In this document: piece after piece, positions 35,740-47,929 of the stretch
Layout of the letters: every line of letters starts with the position of its first letter
How positions within the stretch are numbered: position 1 is the stretch's first letter
NCBI GenBank assembly: GCA_001792895.1
Contig: MARA01000065.1
Coordinates: 62,001 to 126,000 of the forward strand
Length of the DNA stretch: 64,000 bases
Source: Lentinus brumalis
Taxonomy: Eukaryota > Basidiomycota > Agaricomycetes > Polyporales > Polyporaceae
Direction: 5' to 3'
Notes under the pieces: generated by a model
What the model was told of the DNA's origin: nothing
Seen by the model: the letters and a program-made list of their open reading frames with translations, nothing else
Database searches by the model: none
Made by a program: the position numbers and the translations under genes

Positions 35740-38700
35740 ATGTCCGAGCCAAGTCGCCCGCAGCCCCCTCCGTTCTCTCGCTCTCGCGCAGGTGCCAGCA
35801 GCCGCGTGGATCCCCTCGCCGCCGTGCGTAACTTGGAGGCTGTAAGCGCTCCCAGCAGGCGTATCAACCCGTTCGCTGCCATTCGCAATATGGAGGCGGC
35901 TGCCGCGGTGGATAGCGAGGAGCCTGCTTCGTTCCCTGCGCCGCTGCCTGACACGTCGCCCACGGCTCCGCCCGTCCGTCGTCATCTGGAAAGTGATCCA
36001 GGGGAAGCGCGGGAAGGACCAGCTGCGAAGAAGGCGAAGGTCTCGAATACCATCGTACGTCTTGCCCATCATACGAACATATCATGTATCTCACTCTTTT
36101 CGCAGGCTGTCGGTGACCGTCTCGGGAAGTTTCTCAAGTGGGCTCCCAAGGCTGCTCGTGCCTTGTTTGCTCGCGAGGAGGGACCGTCCACTTTGCACGT
36201 GTGTCAGTCCGGCCTCCACGACCCACAGCGCGCCATAGCCGTCACTGAAGCGGAGAAGCCGGTCTGGTTCCGCTGCTTCGACTGCTACCACGCTCCGATC
36301 GTCTGCGAGGGTTGCATCGTCAAGGAGCATGCACGCACGCCCTTCCATCGCGTCGAAGCATGGCTTCCCGGCCGGCGTTTCTGGCAACGAAGGTCTCTCG
36401 GTGATTTAGCCAACTTCGCGATCAAACTCGGACATGGGGGCGAGAAATGCGACGTGGGAGGGAAGGCACGAAAGTTGACTATAACGCACGAGCATGGGAT
36501 CGACGAGTTCGACGTTCACTTCTGCGCCTGTCCAGCACCTCTAGTTGCGGTCGAGCAGCCCATCCAACTCCTGTCCTTCGGCCTCTTCCCCGGTACTTGG
36601 AGTCAACCTCAGGCGGCGTTCACCATCAACGGCCTCCGCGACTATCATCTGCTCTCCCTCCAGGCGCAGATGTCCGTCCACGACTACATCAAGTACCTCC
36701 AACGGAGCACGGACAATGTAGCCTCGGACGACGTCCCTGTGAGTCTAGTTGGCCTCCCAGACTGGACGCACACTCATATTCTATAGGAACGCGATCGCGA
36801 GTTGAACAACACGATGCGAGAGTTCATGTTCCTTCGCACAACCCGTCGCGCGGGGGTCGATCCTGTGGGACAGCTCAAGCCGCGTTCTGTCGCGATCAAC
36901 TGCCCTGCCTGTCCTCAGCCCGACATGAACATGGATCCAAACTGGCAGAGCCGCCCCGACGACCAGTCGTGAGTCGTTACTACCATACGGCACTACAATC
37001 TGCTAACCAGGTGCAGCCACCTCGACATGCACTTCAATACCGTCGACGGCAACTTCCAAGCATCTCTAAAGAACAAGAACTTCGACGAGAGCGACTACTC
37101 GCTGTCCAACGGTGCCGCTTACTTCGTCGAGCAAAATGACTTCAAGGAATACAAGTCCAAGGTCAGACCGCCAAAGAAGGAGGTAAATTCATCGTCGGGC
37201 TCTCTGCTTGCAGTACCACGCTGACATGTGTCGAAAGGATACAACATGCCAGCGGTTCGGCGCCATGGGATACTCGCGCTTTGGAGGTAGAGTATCTGGG
37301 ACGGTGGGCCTGTCGTGTGCGCGGCACATGTTCATGCTGCCCTGCGGCTCGGTGGATCTGGACCGCGGCGAAGCATCAGTCAGTCTCTTCTGCGATGTCG
37401 ACGATGGCTGACACATGTACAGATTCTGTTGGGTCGATTACTGCATGTGTTCGGGCCTGCAACGCTGGCTGTGCCTCAAGCGAATGTCCAACGGCTACGA
37501 CATCAACTGCCAGTACCGCAAGAAATTCTGCATACGAATCCAAGATATCCAGAAACGATTCCCTCATCTTTCGACAATCCGCGTCAAGCTTTTCCCCTGG
37601 ACTCTACCGGCGATTGGCAAGTTCCACGCCCCAGCGCACACTGCATCGTGTCGCTGCAAATACTCCTACAATTATCTTCCCGGCGTCGGCATGACGGACG
37701 GCGAGGCGGCTGAACGTATCTGGGCGATCTTGAACAACCTCGCGTCCCGCACGAAGGAGATGTCCCCCGGTCATCGTCACGATATCATGAACGATTTCTA
37801 CAGCGACATGAACGTTCGTCGTCTGCACGCTATTGGTGAGTATGACGTCGCTTTTCAGTAATCACCCGACTATGTATTGGAGGCTACACCGCTGTGTGAT
37901 CCATGAGACGCTGACGGAATTCCTGCAGCAAGCTTGCTGTGGCGTCGATACCTGCGGGCAGTGTCGCACCGTGCCCAGGCCAAAGAACATCTGGACGAAC
38001 TGGAAGAGTCGATCCCCGAACAGCATGTACAGGACTGGCGCGACGAGGAAAAGCAGTGGCAGGAGCGCGTCTTCCATCTCCAGGAGGACATCGATTTCGA
38101 GAGCCCCTACGAGCTGCGTCCTGACAATGGTAAGCTCCCCTCCTGCTTGGCGTTGAACGTCTGAAGCTTACTCATTGACAGTGCTCTCCGACAAGGATAT
38201 TCTGCTCAAAGTCACACGCGAGCGTGGGCTCAACGGACAGACCGTTGCAAGCATCATCAGCGTCGTTCAACGAGGAGTATCTCTCCACATGGAAAGGTAT
38301 GAGCTGCAGCCTCCTAACGAATCACTGACTGACAGCACAATTAGGGAGGAGCTCCTGGACATCTTGGACAGGAGCGATGAGCCCGAGGCCAACAGCGATC
38401 TCGCGCTCCGCTGTCAGCAGTACCACACAGAGCTGCAGCGCTGGGACACCGTGCGCGAGACGTACTTCACTCCGGTGGTGGAGGAGGCATGCGCTATCGT
38501 GGAGGATGCTGTGAAGAACAACGAGGCCGCGAGGTTCGCGCGCGACGCCGCCCTGATCTCCGAAGATGAACGGCGCGGCGCGGGTCCTGCACGCTCTGAC
38601 TTGGCGGAGCAGCTGTCCCGCACTAGTTTGGACGGCGAACGTCCAGCATCGAAGGAGACTTTGACGACGCTGGGCACTCTTCCCATCTCTGCCGACGTCC

Positions 38701-39718
38701 TTCCGCCTACCTTCCCCTGGCGTAGCATTGACGACGACACCGGCTTTGGAACAGACGGCCTCCCACCTCCACGCAGCAGCAAGGACCAATGCGCAAGCTG
38801 GATCGACGTCTTCGAGAACTCCGTAACCCTTCCATCGTCGTATCATTCCCTAGTCCTCGAACAGGCCTTGATGCGGCAGCTCGTCAACATCGAGATGGAC
38901 TTCCGCCGTCCTGAAGCGGAGCGTGTTTTAGAGGACATCAAGACGAGCATCATCGCGCGCGAGGTCTTCAAGCTGCAGAAGAAGAAGGCTCCTGGCAAGG
39001 GCATGACCCTTCGGACTCAATCGGCAATAGGCAAGGTCAATGAGCAAATTCGCGCTGCGGCGAACATGTACAGGAGGCATTGGGTCTCCCTTCGCGCCCT
39101 CGGCATGCCTCTGGAAGATCCTCACCTTCATCGCCTCCTGGACGCGGACCTCGAGCACTTCGACGTCTCATTGGATCGCGACCTTGGCAAGAGCCAGCGC
39201 GCCGTCTCTTGGCTTTGGGACAACTTCTCTTTCGTAGATTCCGAGCAAGATCCCCGGTATCAAACTTTCTACAACGACGGTGTGTAGATGCTGTTCGCCC
39301 TGCTGTCGTGCTGTTGCTCACAGTCTGAAAGCGCGCAAGGTCCACTGGTTCCGGTCAAGCGCACAATACGCGCGCTGGAAAGAAGAGGTCGACATCCTCC
39401 TGGAGGAAATGCGGCGGACGATTCGATTCTTTGTCTTCTGGGAGCGATGGTGGCTTGCGCGTGCCCAGGTCAAGGAAGACACTGGTGAGCGTGGTGAGGC
39501 GGCTTACGATCGACGGTATGCATGGACACTGCGCGTGCACACATGTGCTAACCTCGCCTCCAGGCAAGCATACCGGTACACGCGACTTTTCGAGAGGGCG
39601 AAAGAGACATTCAAGGATGTCGTGGACGCAGTAAGTTCCTACGACCTCACGAGGGCAAGATACTCACAGCTGCCCTCAGGACTCTGTAGCTAATGGAGCG
39701 TCGGAGATCGATGTATGA
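35740..39718 (+). CDS. KDZ (Kyakuja-Dileera-Zisupton) transposase with CxC2-like N-terminal cluster
   Basis: DNA transposase expected to cut and join the element at its inverted repeats. Start ATG 35740 (MSEPSRPQPPPFSRSRAGAS), about twelve exons, stop at 39716-39718, roughly 1140 residues. A Cys-rich module near residues 135-200 (WFRCFDCYHAPIVCEGCIVK then HARTPFH) is the CxC2-type cluster known before KDZ domains. The RNase-H-like core follows: HLDMHFNTVDGNFQ, GLSCARHMFMLPCGSVDLDR, FCWVDYCMCSG, NGYDINCQYRKKF, GKFHAPAHTASCRC, YNYLPGVGMTDGEAAERIW and ASRTKEMSPGHRHD, carrying the conserved acidic and His/Cys positions. The C-terminal part ends with VHWFRSSAQYARWKEEVDIL and WLARAQVKED. All junctions fit GT-AG introns in frame except the one near 37375-37422, where no donor gives the needed phase; this is a possible frameshift or base loss. 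The TET/JBP gene follows 230 bases downstream on the same strand. Confidence 0.85.
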
Positions 39719-39947
39719 TACATAGTTTAATTGCCCTGTGCACGTCGCGTAGCTGCCCTAAGCCCTAGTGGGCCTCGCCTCAACTGCAAGGAAGACTGCA
39801 GCCTGCGATGGCCGCGTTGGACGCACACGCGGCCCCGTCGTGGAGAGCGTACGCGCGCGTGTGTGGGTACTGAAATACATCACAGATTTCTGGGGCTCCG
39901 TCGAACTACCTCCCACATCTGTATCTCCCGCCTGCATCCCCTCAACA

Positions 39948-41845
39948 ATGCCTCAGGTTAGCGTCCCCCTCCTGTGCCGCACTCGGGCAGTGACGGCCGT
40001 GTCTGCGAGCTCGTACTTGGGCGCCGGCGGTCGTCGCTTGAGCGCGGCTTACTGTCAACACAGCGCGCTGATTACATTGCGAGCACAGATTCTCCTTAGT
40101 TCAAGCCACGTATACGAACAATGCCGCCAGGTGAGCTAGCCTATGCGCCATCATGCAGCCGAGGCTGAGCGCGTCATAGCTCCGCAATGGGAAGGAGTTC
40201 TCGCCCTATCTCCTCAACGTCGAAGGTCCCTGCAACCTCGACGCCCTGGCACGTAATGCCCACGAGGAGTATGAGCGCTGCTTCGCCGAAGAAGCCCAGC
40301 GAGTAGGGGAGGGCGCAGACTTAGTCGCGGACGCGCCTGGAGTAACGTTCGAAGGTACACCTTACGACGAGCGCATGCTGAGTGTAGAGCATGCCGAGGA
40401 AGAGGACCGCAGTGACACATTGAACACGCTTGACCCCAGCACTCCGCCGCTCTCCTCGCGCGACTCTGTTGCGTCGATCCCTCGGACTCACAGCGCTCCC
40501 GTACGCACGGAGTCTATACCGGCCCAAGGCGGCGGCGCTGCTGCACCTCGCCAAGTATCCGCGAACAACCTAAGACGGAGTGCCAAACGTAACAAGAGGA
40601 GGGAGGCGGAGGCGGATGAACTGAGGGCGAGCGGAGCGTGGAAGAGCTCCTCAAACCCACCAAAGGCACATGTTCGTCAGAAGGCTGATAACCCCGACAG
40701 CCTCCCCACGGAGCTCACGCCACAGCAGGAGAGGGCGATTTCAGCTGGGGCAGGGTACACAGCGAAGCCGGTTGAACAGACAGAGGACGACAAGCGGCCT
40801 CGTCGGCTGGGAGATTTCGACTTCAAGACAGAGTGGAAGCTTGTGGATTGGGACGGCAGGTAAGCAAGTCCGTTTGGTATGCTAAGCTCATGGCTGATAG
40901 GAGCAGCCACACCATGGCCATTGTCAATTCGGAGGGCGAGCTTCTCGCCATCTTTCCCCACACCCCGAAAGGCTCGACTTGGCAACAGGTCATCCAGGAT
41001 GCCACAATCGTCATGTCGGAAGCCAGAGCGGAGAGCGGGAAGGACTCTGCCATCGTGCACCGGCGCGGCGCATACTGCACGGAAGTTGACGGCTGGTCGT
41101 ATGGAGGAGGACAACCTGTGAGTACCTCTGTGAATTACCGCTGTATATCATGCTGATGTGCTTCTCAGCACCCTATGAGGTTGGTTGAGAAGACCGTACG
41201 AGCGAAGCAAGCATTGCACAAGCTTCGCGAGTCTCCTGCAGTACAGAAGATTGCTGGTTTTGGGAATGGTGAGTCGCCCTCCGTTCCGTTACTGTCCTGC
41301 GCTCACAGGCTCGTGCAGACTGCTTGAAGACTTATGCGCCTGACCTGTATGTCTATTACGAAACAACGCGCAACAAGATCGAGGAACAATTCCCCGAGCT
41401 CGAACGAGTCTTCACCAACAGCGTCTTCGCCAGCACGACCTTCAATCTTGGACCGCGAACGGTGACCTTTGGCCATCGCGACCACCAGAACTTGCCGTTC
41501 GGATGGTGCTGCGTGACAGCCCTCGGGAACTTCGACGACACGAAGGGCGGCCATCTGATCCTTTGGGATCTGAACCTCGTCATCCGAATCCCCGCGGGTG
41601 CAACGTACCTGATACCCTCTGCCATCTTGAAGCATTCAAACGTCGACATCGCGCCGGGCGAGACCAGGATGTCCATCACGCAGTATTCTGCGGGCGGCCT
41701 CTTCCGCTGGGTCGCTTGCGGAATGCGCTCACAGGCTGCCTACGTACGAGAGGGCAACAAGATGCCTTCAGGCGAGGATCGATGGCATGAAGGGATCGCG
41801 CTTCTGCGCAAGTGGTCGGGCAACCCGGACAAGCCCATCTCATGA
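39948..41845 (+). CDS. TET/JBP family 2-oxoglutarate/Fe(II) dioxygenase
   Basis: Predicted nucleic-acid base oxidase: family members convert 5-methylcytosine to hydroxymethyl and further oxidised forms using 2-oxoglutarate, oxygen and Fe(II), in the nucleus. Five exons fit in frame: 39948-40130, 40180-40859, 40901-41117, 41169-41268 and 41319-41845, giving about 568 residues. The N-terminal third is low complexity and basic (LRRSAKRNKRREAEADEL). The core begins near residue 290 (FKTEWKLVDWDGR), with VDGWSYGGGQP in the middle. The iron site is H446-R-D448 (TFGHRDHQN) and H499 (LKHSNVDIAPG), and the 2-oxoglutarate-binding Arg is R510 (GETRMSITQY). GNFDDTKGGHLILWDL and AGGLFRWVACGM are also typical of fungal TET. 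All catalytic residues are present, so it looks active. Directly downstream of the KDZ transposase, as expected for KDZ-TET elements. The start is the first in-frame ATG; the first exon is less certain than the rest. Confidence 0.88.
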
Positions 41846-42064
41846 GCTCAGAGAGCCTGTAACGTAGTACATAGAACGTCCGTACAGAGACCGGGACACG
41901 TCGTGGCCGCGTGGCGGCGCGCACATGGTTCCGCCATGGCAAATGAACAGCGTGCTGCAGGCGTGTCTGCCTGCTGGTCCTCGCTGCCAGCACGACATCC
42001 TGAGCGACCACCGCGACCACCGCCATGGTCCTCCTCATCGCTCGCTCCCGACTCGCCTCGCCAC

Positions 42065-42432
42065 TGTTACGAACAGCCTCCCCGGTACTATTCATTTCCT
42101 TTCCCAGTCATCCTATTGTTCGATCACCATGATTCCCATGGTCCCTCTCACGCTATTGTCTTCATCCATGATGTCTCTCACGCTATTGTCTTCTGACACT
42201 ATTGTTCCCTCATGTATATAAGACCACCAGCGCTACCTGGGGACCCTCAGTTTCGACCTCTTGTCCCCAGGTAAGCCAAGCTGTACTTCGCTCTGTAGAT
42301 ACCTCTCTCAATACATCTTGTCCCCAGCCCTGATCGTCGAGCATTGCTCCGCTCTCGCTGCACAAGTGCTCGTCGACGCCCCTGCTCGTCTCGTGAGTCT
42401 TTCCTGATCCCCCTCGACGATCAGTCGTAACA
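42065..42432 (+). repeat. 5' LTR
   Basis: 368 bp. TATATAAG at 42215-42222 is the likely core promoter. The predicted RNA start is about A42249, because the primer-binding site complements 42249-42259. Confidence 0.95.
42215..42222 (+). promoter_or_regulatory. LTR core promoter (TATATAAG)
   Basis: TATA box 34 bases before the position where the self-primer would begin; both signals agree on the start of R. Confidence 0.65.
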
Positions 42433-42434
42433 TT

Positions 42435-42445
42435 AGGTCGAAACT
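42435..42445 (+). other. Primer-binding site, self-priming type
   Basis: AGGTCGAAACT, starting 3 bases after the 5' LTR, is the exact reverse complement of AGTTTCGACCT at 42249-42259 inside the LTR. The usual TGG of a tRNA-primed site is absent. An 11-nt match between the RNA 5' end and the binding site is the known Tf1/sushi self-priming arrangement. Confidence 0.75.
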
Positions 42446-43314
42446 TCAACACGAGCACTGGCGTACTCCCCCCCCCACCCTCCATCGGTTGATCGCCGGT
42501 TCTATAACCGCGCTCCTGGTGTTGAGCTGTATCTGTCGCTGTTGGTTCTACAACCTACGTGCGCGGTACTACCCCCTGGACCCCCACCGCTGTCCAGTAA
42601 GACTCTGAGGTCCACTGACAGGCGAAGGTCAGGTGAACTCGTGTTCTACCTGACGTCGACCTCTACACACTGGATCAGCCCCGTCCCTCTTGTGCCCCCT
42701 ACAACCACGCCTTTCATTCAAGTGCGGTAGAAGATCATCACTGGCGCGGCACTGATCAGCGGTGGTACATCTGTGATCAGCAACCTTGTCCAGAGCGACT
42801 ACCTACCTGGGCGTCAGACGCGCAAGTCTGGACCGATCTCCATACCTACGTCTACCCCACACCGGAACAGGAGGAGCAGATCCGCCAGCGACTGACACAA
42901 CCAGTTGCCACTACTACTGCTAGTGGACGCCCCCTACGTGAGGCAGTCCGCCTTTCGTCCAGCAGACCAGGTACCCGCCCGCCGAGCCGTCTCCCTAGCC
43001 GCACCAACACCCCTCCCACTGAGTCCCCACTCGGTGGATCCCGGATCCCTCTCCCCACTGCGCTCGTCCTTGCCAGCGAGCGTCTGCAACGTCGAGCATC
43101 AGGATCCTTCAGTCCAGTTGCCACCACCTCGGCACTGCCCCCTCAGTCCCAGCCGGAGGGACGACAACCTGACATCGTCCTCAACTCCCCGCCTCGGACT
43201 TCCCCACCACCTCTTCCTCCACGGAATCCTTCACGGACGACTACCCCTAGTGCTCCGTCGCAAGGCTCCTCGCACCCCACCACACCACCACCCATCACCC
43301 CCACTCTCCCCACC
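42446..43314 (+). other. Leader between 5' LTR and gag
   Basis: About 870 bases of Pro/Ser-codon-rich sequence open in part but without an obvious domain. Possible untranslated leader, or an upstream extension of Gag. Confidence 0.4.
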
Positions 43315-44148
43315 ATGACGGCTCCTTTTGACGTCACCAAGCTCCTGCCGGTTCTACTGCCTCGAGAGTACGATGGCAAGAATGCTCAGGAAGGCCTCAC
43401 CTTCATCAGCAGCGCCACAGCCTATCACGGAGTTGCCACCAGGGCAGGAGTAACCGCGAACCTGATCTGGATGGTCGTCTTGAACCGCCTCACAGGCGAT
43501 GCTGCAAGCTGGGCCGGGCCGCATATCATCACGGCAGCCACAACTACTCCTTGGGCGGATGTCGCTGCATTCGAAGATGCGTTCAAGGCCCACTTCTGCG
43601 CCGTAGATGACAAGGAGGCAGCCACTGCTGAACTGGTCAAGCTTTGCAAGGCTTCGCACAGGCTTGGCACGGTCAAGGAGTACACTGCTGAGTTCAATGC
43701 GGTGGCTGCTCGGACTGGGTTCTCCGATGACGACAAGCGCGAGCGCTACCGTGAAGGACTCCCCTATCGCATCAAGGACGAGTTCGCCACCACTGCTCAC
43801 GACATCTCTACCCTTGTCAAGATGCAGACGGTTGCCTTGCAGATGGACCAGCACCTGGCACGACGGTCAGAGGAGCGACCTCGCACCGGGAAGTTCCCAA
43901 AACGCGGCGAGAAGGTAGCTGCGAATAAGGAACGTCCTCCTACCTCCGGTCCCACCGGTTGCTTCGTCTGCGGACGAAACGGTCACAGGGCCGCCCAATG
44001 CCCGGAGAGGAAAGGCGGTCAACGCGCCGCAGCCTCCTCATCATCCTCCACGACGTCGGATGAGGTGGTCGCCCTTCAGTTGCAGCTCAAGGCACTGGAG
44101 GAGCGCATTGCCACGCTGACGACGATGAAGGAGAAGGAGGGTTTTTGA
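43315..44148 (+). CDS. Gag polyprotein with zinc knuckle
   Basis: 277 residues, start MTAPFDVTKLLPVLLPREYD, stop TGA 44146-44148. The capsid-like retrotrans_gag region spans about residues 35-180 (WAGPHIITAAT, FEDAFKAHFCAVDDKEAA, LGTVKEYTAEFNAVAARTGF). A CCHC knuckle C-FVCGRNGH-RAAQC near residues 220-235 binds packaged RNA. The C-terminus is a short coiled region. The last codons GAG GGT TTT TGA overlap the downstream frame. Confidence 0.9.
   Translation: MTAPFDVTKLLPVLLPREYDGKNAQEGLTFISSATAYHGVATRAGVTANLIWMVVLNRLTGDAASWAGPHIITAATTTPWADVAAFEDAFKAHFCAVDDKEAATAELVKLCKASHRLGTVKEYTAEFNAVAARTGFSDDDKRERYREGLPYRIKDEFATTAHDISTLVKMQTVALQMDQHLARRSEERPRTGKFPKRGEKVAANKERPPTSGPTGCFVCGRNGHRAAQCPERKGGQRAAASSSSSTTSDEVVALQLQLKALEERIATLTTMKEKEGF
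44139..44145 (+). other. Candidate -1 ribosomal frameshift site GGGTTTT
   Basis: G GGT TTT in the gag frame fits the X XXY YYZ slippery consensus and lies directly before the gag stop. A -1 slip leads straight into the protease frame beginning at 44145. An alternative is that one T is missing from the T run, in which case gag and pol would be a single frame. Confidence 0.45.
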
Positions 44149-47100
44149 TTCGAGCTGCGCTAGATGCCGCGCGCGCACGCTCATGTACCAATAGTCGTTA
44201 TGCTGTACTGGGATCGTCGTTTATTTATGAACTCAATCATGATGGACAACACTTCCACATCCCAGTACGACTGAGCGGCAAGCGGCAAGAGAAGGATGTG
44301 GTGGCCATGGTTGACAGTGGGGCCACTACAAAGTTTTTGCATCGACGGTTTGTGGAGGAGAACCGTGTTGCTACGCGGAAGCTAGCATCCCCCATCCGTT
44401 TATACAACATCGACGGTACAGAGAACCGCGATGGCACGATTGCAGAGGTAGCCGTGCTAGGGATGACGATCGGGGACCACCAGGAGCAGGTGGTGTTTAT
44501 GGTGACAGACGTAGGTGACGAGGATGTGATCATCGGCCTTGACTGGCTGCGCGAGCACAATCCGGAGATTGACTGGGAACGTGGCTCGCTGCGCCTATCC
44601 CGCTGCCCTTCAACATGCCATGCTAGTAAGAAGCACCGGAACCTGCTGCAACTGTGACGCGTGATACGGAGGTCAGGCTCACGGCGCGTTCACGTTCAGA
44701 TCGGGTCCGGAAGGCCAAGAAGATTGGCAGGGTGTGTGCAGCGGTGATGGTCGAAGAGGTGGAGGACATTAATGAGCCACCATTGCCGAATGAGGAGGAG
44801 TGGGATGGATCTGAGCAAACCCTTCTGGATGCCTGGATGGAGGGGCGCAGCCTACAAGGCGCTCCTCAACTCTTTGTCTCTGCGAGCCATACCTATTCCC
44901 AGGAGCTCGCGGAACAGGAGTACCAGAAACGGGGGCCAGCTCGTCCTATCGAACAACTGGTGCCGGAACACTACCATGAGTACCTTAGTGTGTTTTCAAA
45001 GGAGGCGTCAGAACGGTTGCCCAACCATCGCCCCTATGATCATGCTATCGAGCTGGTTCCCGATGCCAAGATGTTCCACTCCAAGGTGTACCCTCTATCC
45101 CCGAACGAGCAAGTCGAGCTTGATAAATTTCTTGAAGAGAACCTGGCCAAGGGTTACATTCGTGAGTCGAAGTCACCGATGTCCTCCCCCTTCTTCTTCG
45201 TCAAAAAGAAGGATGGCAGTCTTCGCCCTGTGCAGGACTATCGGAGGCTGAACGACATCACCATTAAGAACCGTTACCCGCTGCCGCTGGTTTCGGAACT
45301 GATGGATCGACTCAAGAAGGCCAAGTACTTCACGAAGCTCGACATTCGCTGGGGGTACAACAACGTTCGCATAAAGACAGGCGACGAGTGGAAAGCGGCC
45401 TTCGTACCAACCGGGGACTCTATGAGCCCACAGTCATGTTCTTTGGTCTGGCCAACTCCCCCAGCACCTTCTCTGCATTCATGAACGACATCTTCAAGGA
45501 CCTCATCGTTCTTGGCAAGGTCACCGTCTATCTCGATGACATCCTCATCTTTACGAATGACCTTGCTGAACATCGCACCCTTGTCCGAGAGGTCCTGAAG
45601 CGTCTGAAGGAGCATGACCTGTTCTGTAAACCAGAGAAGTGCGAATTCGAGCAGACCAAAGTGGAGTACCTCGGGATGTTCGTGTCCGAGAACCAGGTCG
45701 AGATGGACCCGGTGAAGGTCAAGGGCATCGCAGACTGGCCAGTTCCCCGCAATGTGTCAGACATCAGGAAGTTTCGCGGCTTTGCGAACTTCTATCGTCG
45801 CTTCATCCGGAACTTCAGCGCCATCTGCAAGCCTCTAGACAGGCTGACCGGCAATGTCCCTTGGCAATGGGGAGAGGAGGAGCAGCGGGCATTTGAGGAG
45901 CTGAAGCAGTGCTTCCTGACAAGTCCCGTACTCCGCATCTACGACCCGGACCGTCCCACACGAGTGGAAGTCGACGCCTCTGGGTTTGCCACAGGAGCGG
46001 TGCTGTCGCAGGAGGGGGAGGATGGAAAGTGGCACCCGATTGCCTTCCACTCCGAATCCATGAATGATGCTGAGCGCAACTACGAGATCTATGACAAAGA
46101 GATGCTCGCAATCATTCGTGCCCTCCAGGCGTGGCGCCACTACCTCGAAGGACTGCCCAGTACATTCGAGATTCAGTCAGATCACAAGAATCTTGAATAC
46201 TGGCGTACGGCGCAGAACCTCACCAGACGGCAGGCTCGATGGGCTCTCTACCTCTCTCGTTTTGACTTCGTCATCACACACAAACCGGGCACATCTAACG
46301 GTCGAGCAGATGCACTATCCCGTCGCCCTGACCACCAGCGAGATGACGCAGATGACAACCAAGGTCGCACGGTGCTACAGCCTAGTCACTTCCGCTCTCT
46401 GGCTGCTAGACGTGGACATCTGGCCCTTGTACCGGAGAAGTCACTTCTGCGTCGGATCCGAGAGTGTGGAGACCGCGAGAAAGAGGTGGCAGAGGCACTG
46501 CGCAAGGTGGAACAACTCGGGCCAGCACGGCTGCAGAATGATCTGGTGGACTGGAACGTCGAGCAAGGTCTTCTCCTCTATCGAGGCAAGGTCTACGTCC
46601 CCAACGATCGCGCACTACGGGCAGATATTGTTCGCCTGCACCACGACCTACCACCGCTGGGCACCCAGGCCAGTGGAAGACCATTGAGCTAGTAAGCCGC
46701 AACTACTGGTGGCCGGGTATGACACAGTTCATCAAAAACTATGTTGAGACCTGTGACACCTGTCGACGAGGCAAGCCAATCCATGGCAAACGGCACGGTC
46801 AGCTGCAGCCAAACGAGATCCCAGACGGCCCTGGTCAGGTTGTGACCTGTGACTTCATCACCGGCCTACCAGAGGTTGATGGGTACAACGCGCTGCAGCT
46901 CATTGCGGACCGGCATGCGAAGCTAGTGCATCTCATTCCATGTCGAGACGAGATCGATGCCGAGGGTGCGGCGAACAACTTCATACGGGAGTATTTCCGC
47001 CTCCATGGACTACCGCGAAAGATCATCTCCGACCGTGGCCCCCAGTTCGCCAGCAAGCTCTTCCGTGCCATTCTTAAGGGTCTCGGCATTGAGAGTGCAC

Positions 47101-47897
47101 TGTCCACTGCGTACCACCCCCAGACCGACGGACAGTCAGAGAGGTGGAACCAGGAGGTGGAAGCCTACTTGCGGATGTTCTGCTCACGCCGCCGAGACGA
47201 CTGGGTGCAGTGGTTGCCCATTGCAGAGTTTGCGTTCAACTCTCATGTCCACTCCTCTACGGGGTATTCACCCTTCTACCTGCTCTATGGGTTCGAGCCA
47301 CAGTTCCACATCCCAATGCTACCCACTGAGGTTCCTGCAGCGGACAGTCGTCGCGAGGAACTCCGACGGGCCCGGGAGGATGCGACTGCAGCCTTGACGC
47401 TCACTGCGGAACGCATGAAGGCACACTTCGACCAGCATGCTCGAGACGCTCCGGTCTTTGAGCCAGGTCAGAAGGTGTGGCTGGACACTCGCAACCTGCG
47501 AGTCACAGGAATGCCTCGGAAGTTGGTGGACAGGTATGCAGGTCCCTATCCAGTGGTACGCCGAGTTGGCAACCTTGCCTATGAACTCCGTCTACCAAAA
47601 GACCTACCCATCCATCCAGTCTTCCATGTGTCGCTGCTGCTGCCGCACAAGCACAGCTCCCTGCCGGGCCGGCACCCACCAGAGCCTGCACCGATTGAAG
47701 TGGAAGGAGAAGAGGAGTACGAAGTTGAACGGGTGCTGGAGTCTCGCCGCTATGGACGAGGAAGGAAGCTCCAGTACCTCGTACGGTGGAAGGGATGGGG
47801 TCCCGAACACGACAGCTGGGAGCCTGCAGAAAACCTGACCCATGCTCCACAGCGGGTTATGGAATTCTACGCGCAACACCCAACATCCCACCGTTAG
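44145..47897 (+). CDS. Pol: protease, reverse transcriptase, RNase H, integrase, chromodomain
   Basis: Protease with VDSGATTKF near 44313 and IIGLDWLREHNPEIDW. Reverse transcriptase with FFFVKKKDGSLRPVQDYRRL near 45190-45250 and the catalytic YLDD near 45529-45540. RNase H with VEVDASGFATGAVLSQ near 45966. Integrase with a HHCC-type start, then catalytic Asp in VVTCDFITGLP, Asp in ISDRGPQFAS and Glu in GQSERWNQEVEAYLR. Chromodomain at about 47716-47850 (RKLQYLVRWKGWGPEHDSWE), which directs integration to marked chromatin in this clade. The frame changes by -1 near 44631, 45413 and 46656; at each, restoring one base in a 2-base run (GG, CC, GG) rejoins conserved sequence. The product ends AQHPTSHR, stop at 47897. 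Confidence 0.9.
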
Positions 47898-47917
47898 GTC
47901 GTGCGGACACGACCCTT

Positions 47918-47926
47918 GGGAGGGGG
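47918..47926 (+). other. Polypurine tract
   Basis: GGGAGGGGG three bases before the 3' LTR, the expected primer for plus-strand DNA synthesis. Confidence 0.7.
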
Positions 47927-47929
47927 TAC

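Noticed and set aside
44145..47897. Calling pol a dead pseudogene
   Set aside because: Breaks are all one-base losses in short runs, all catalytic residues are present, and the LTRs are identical; sequencing error is at least as likely.
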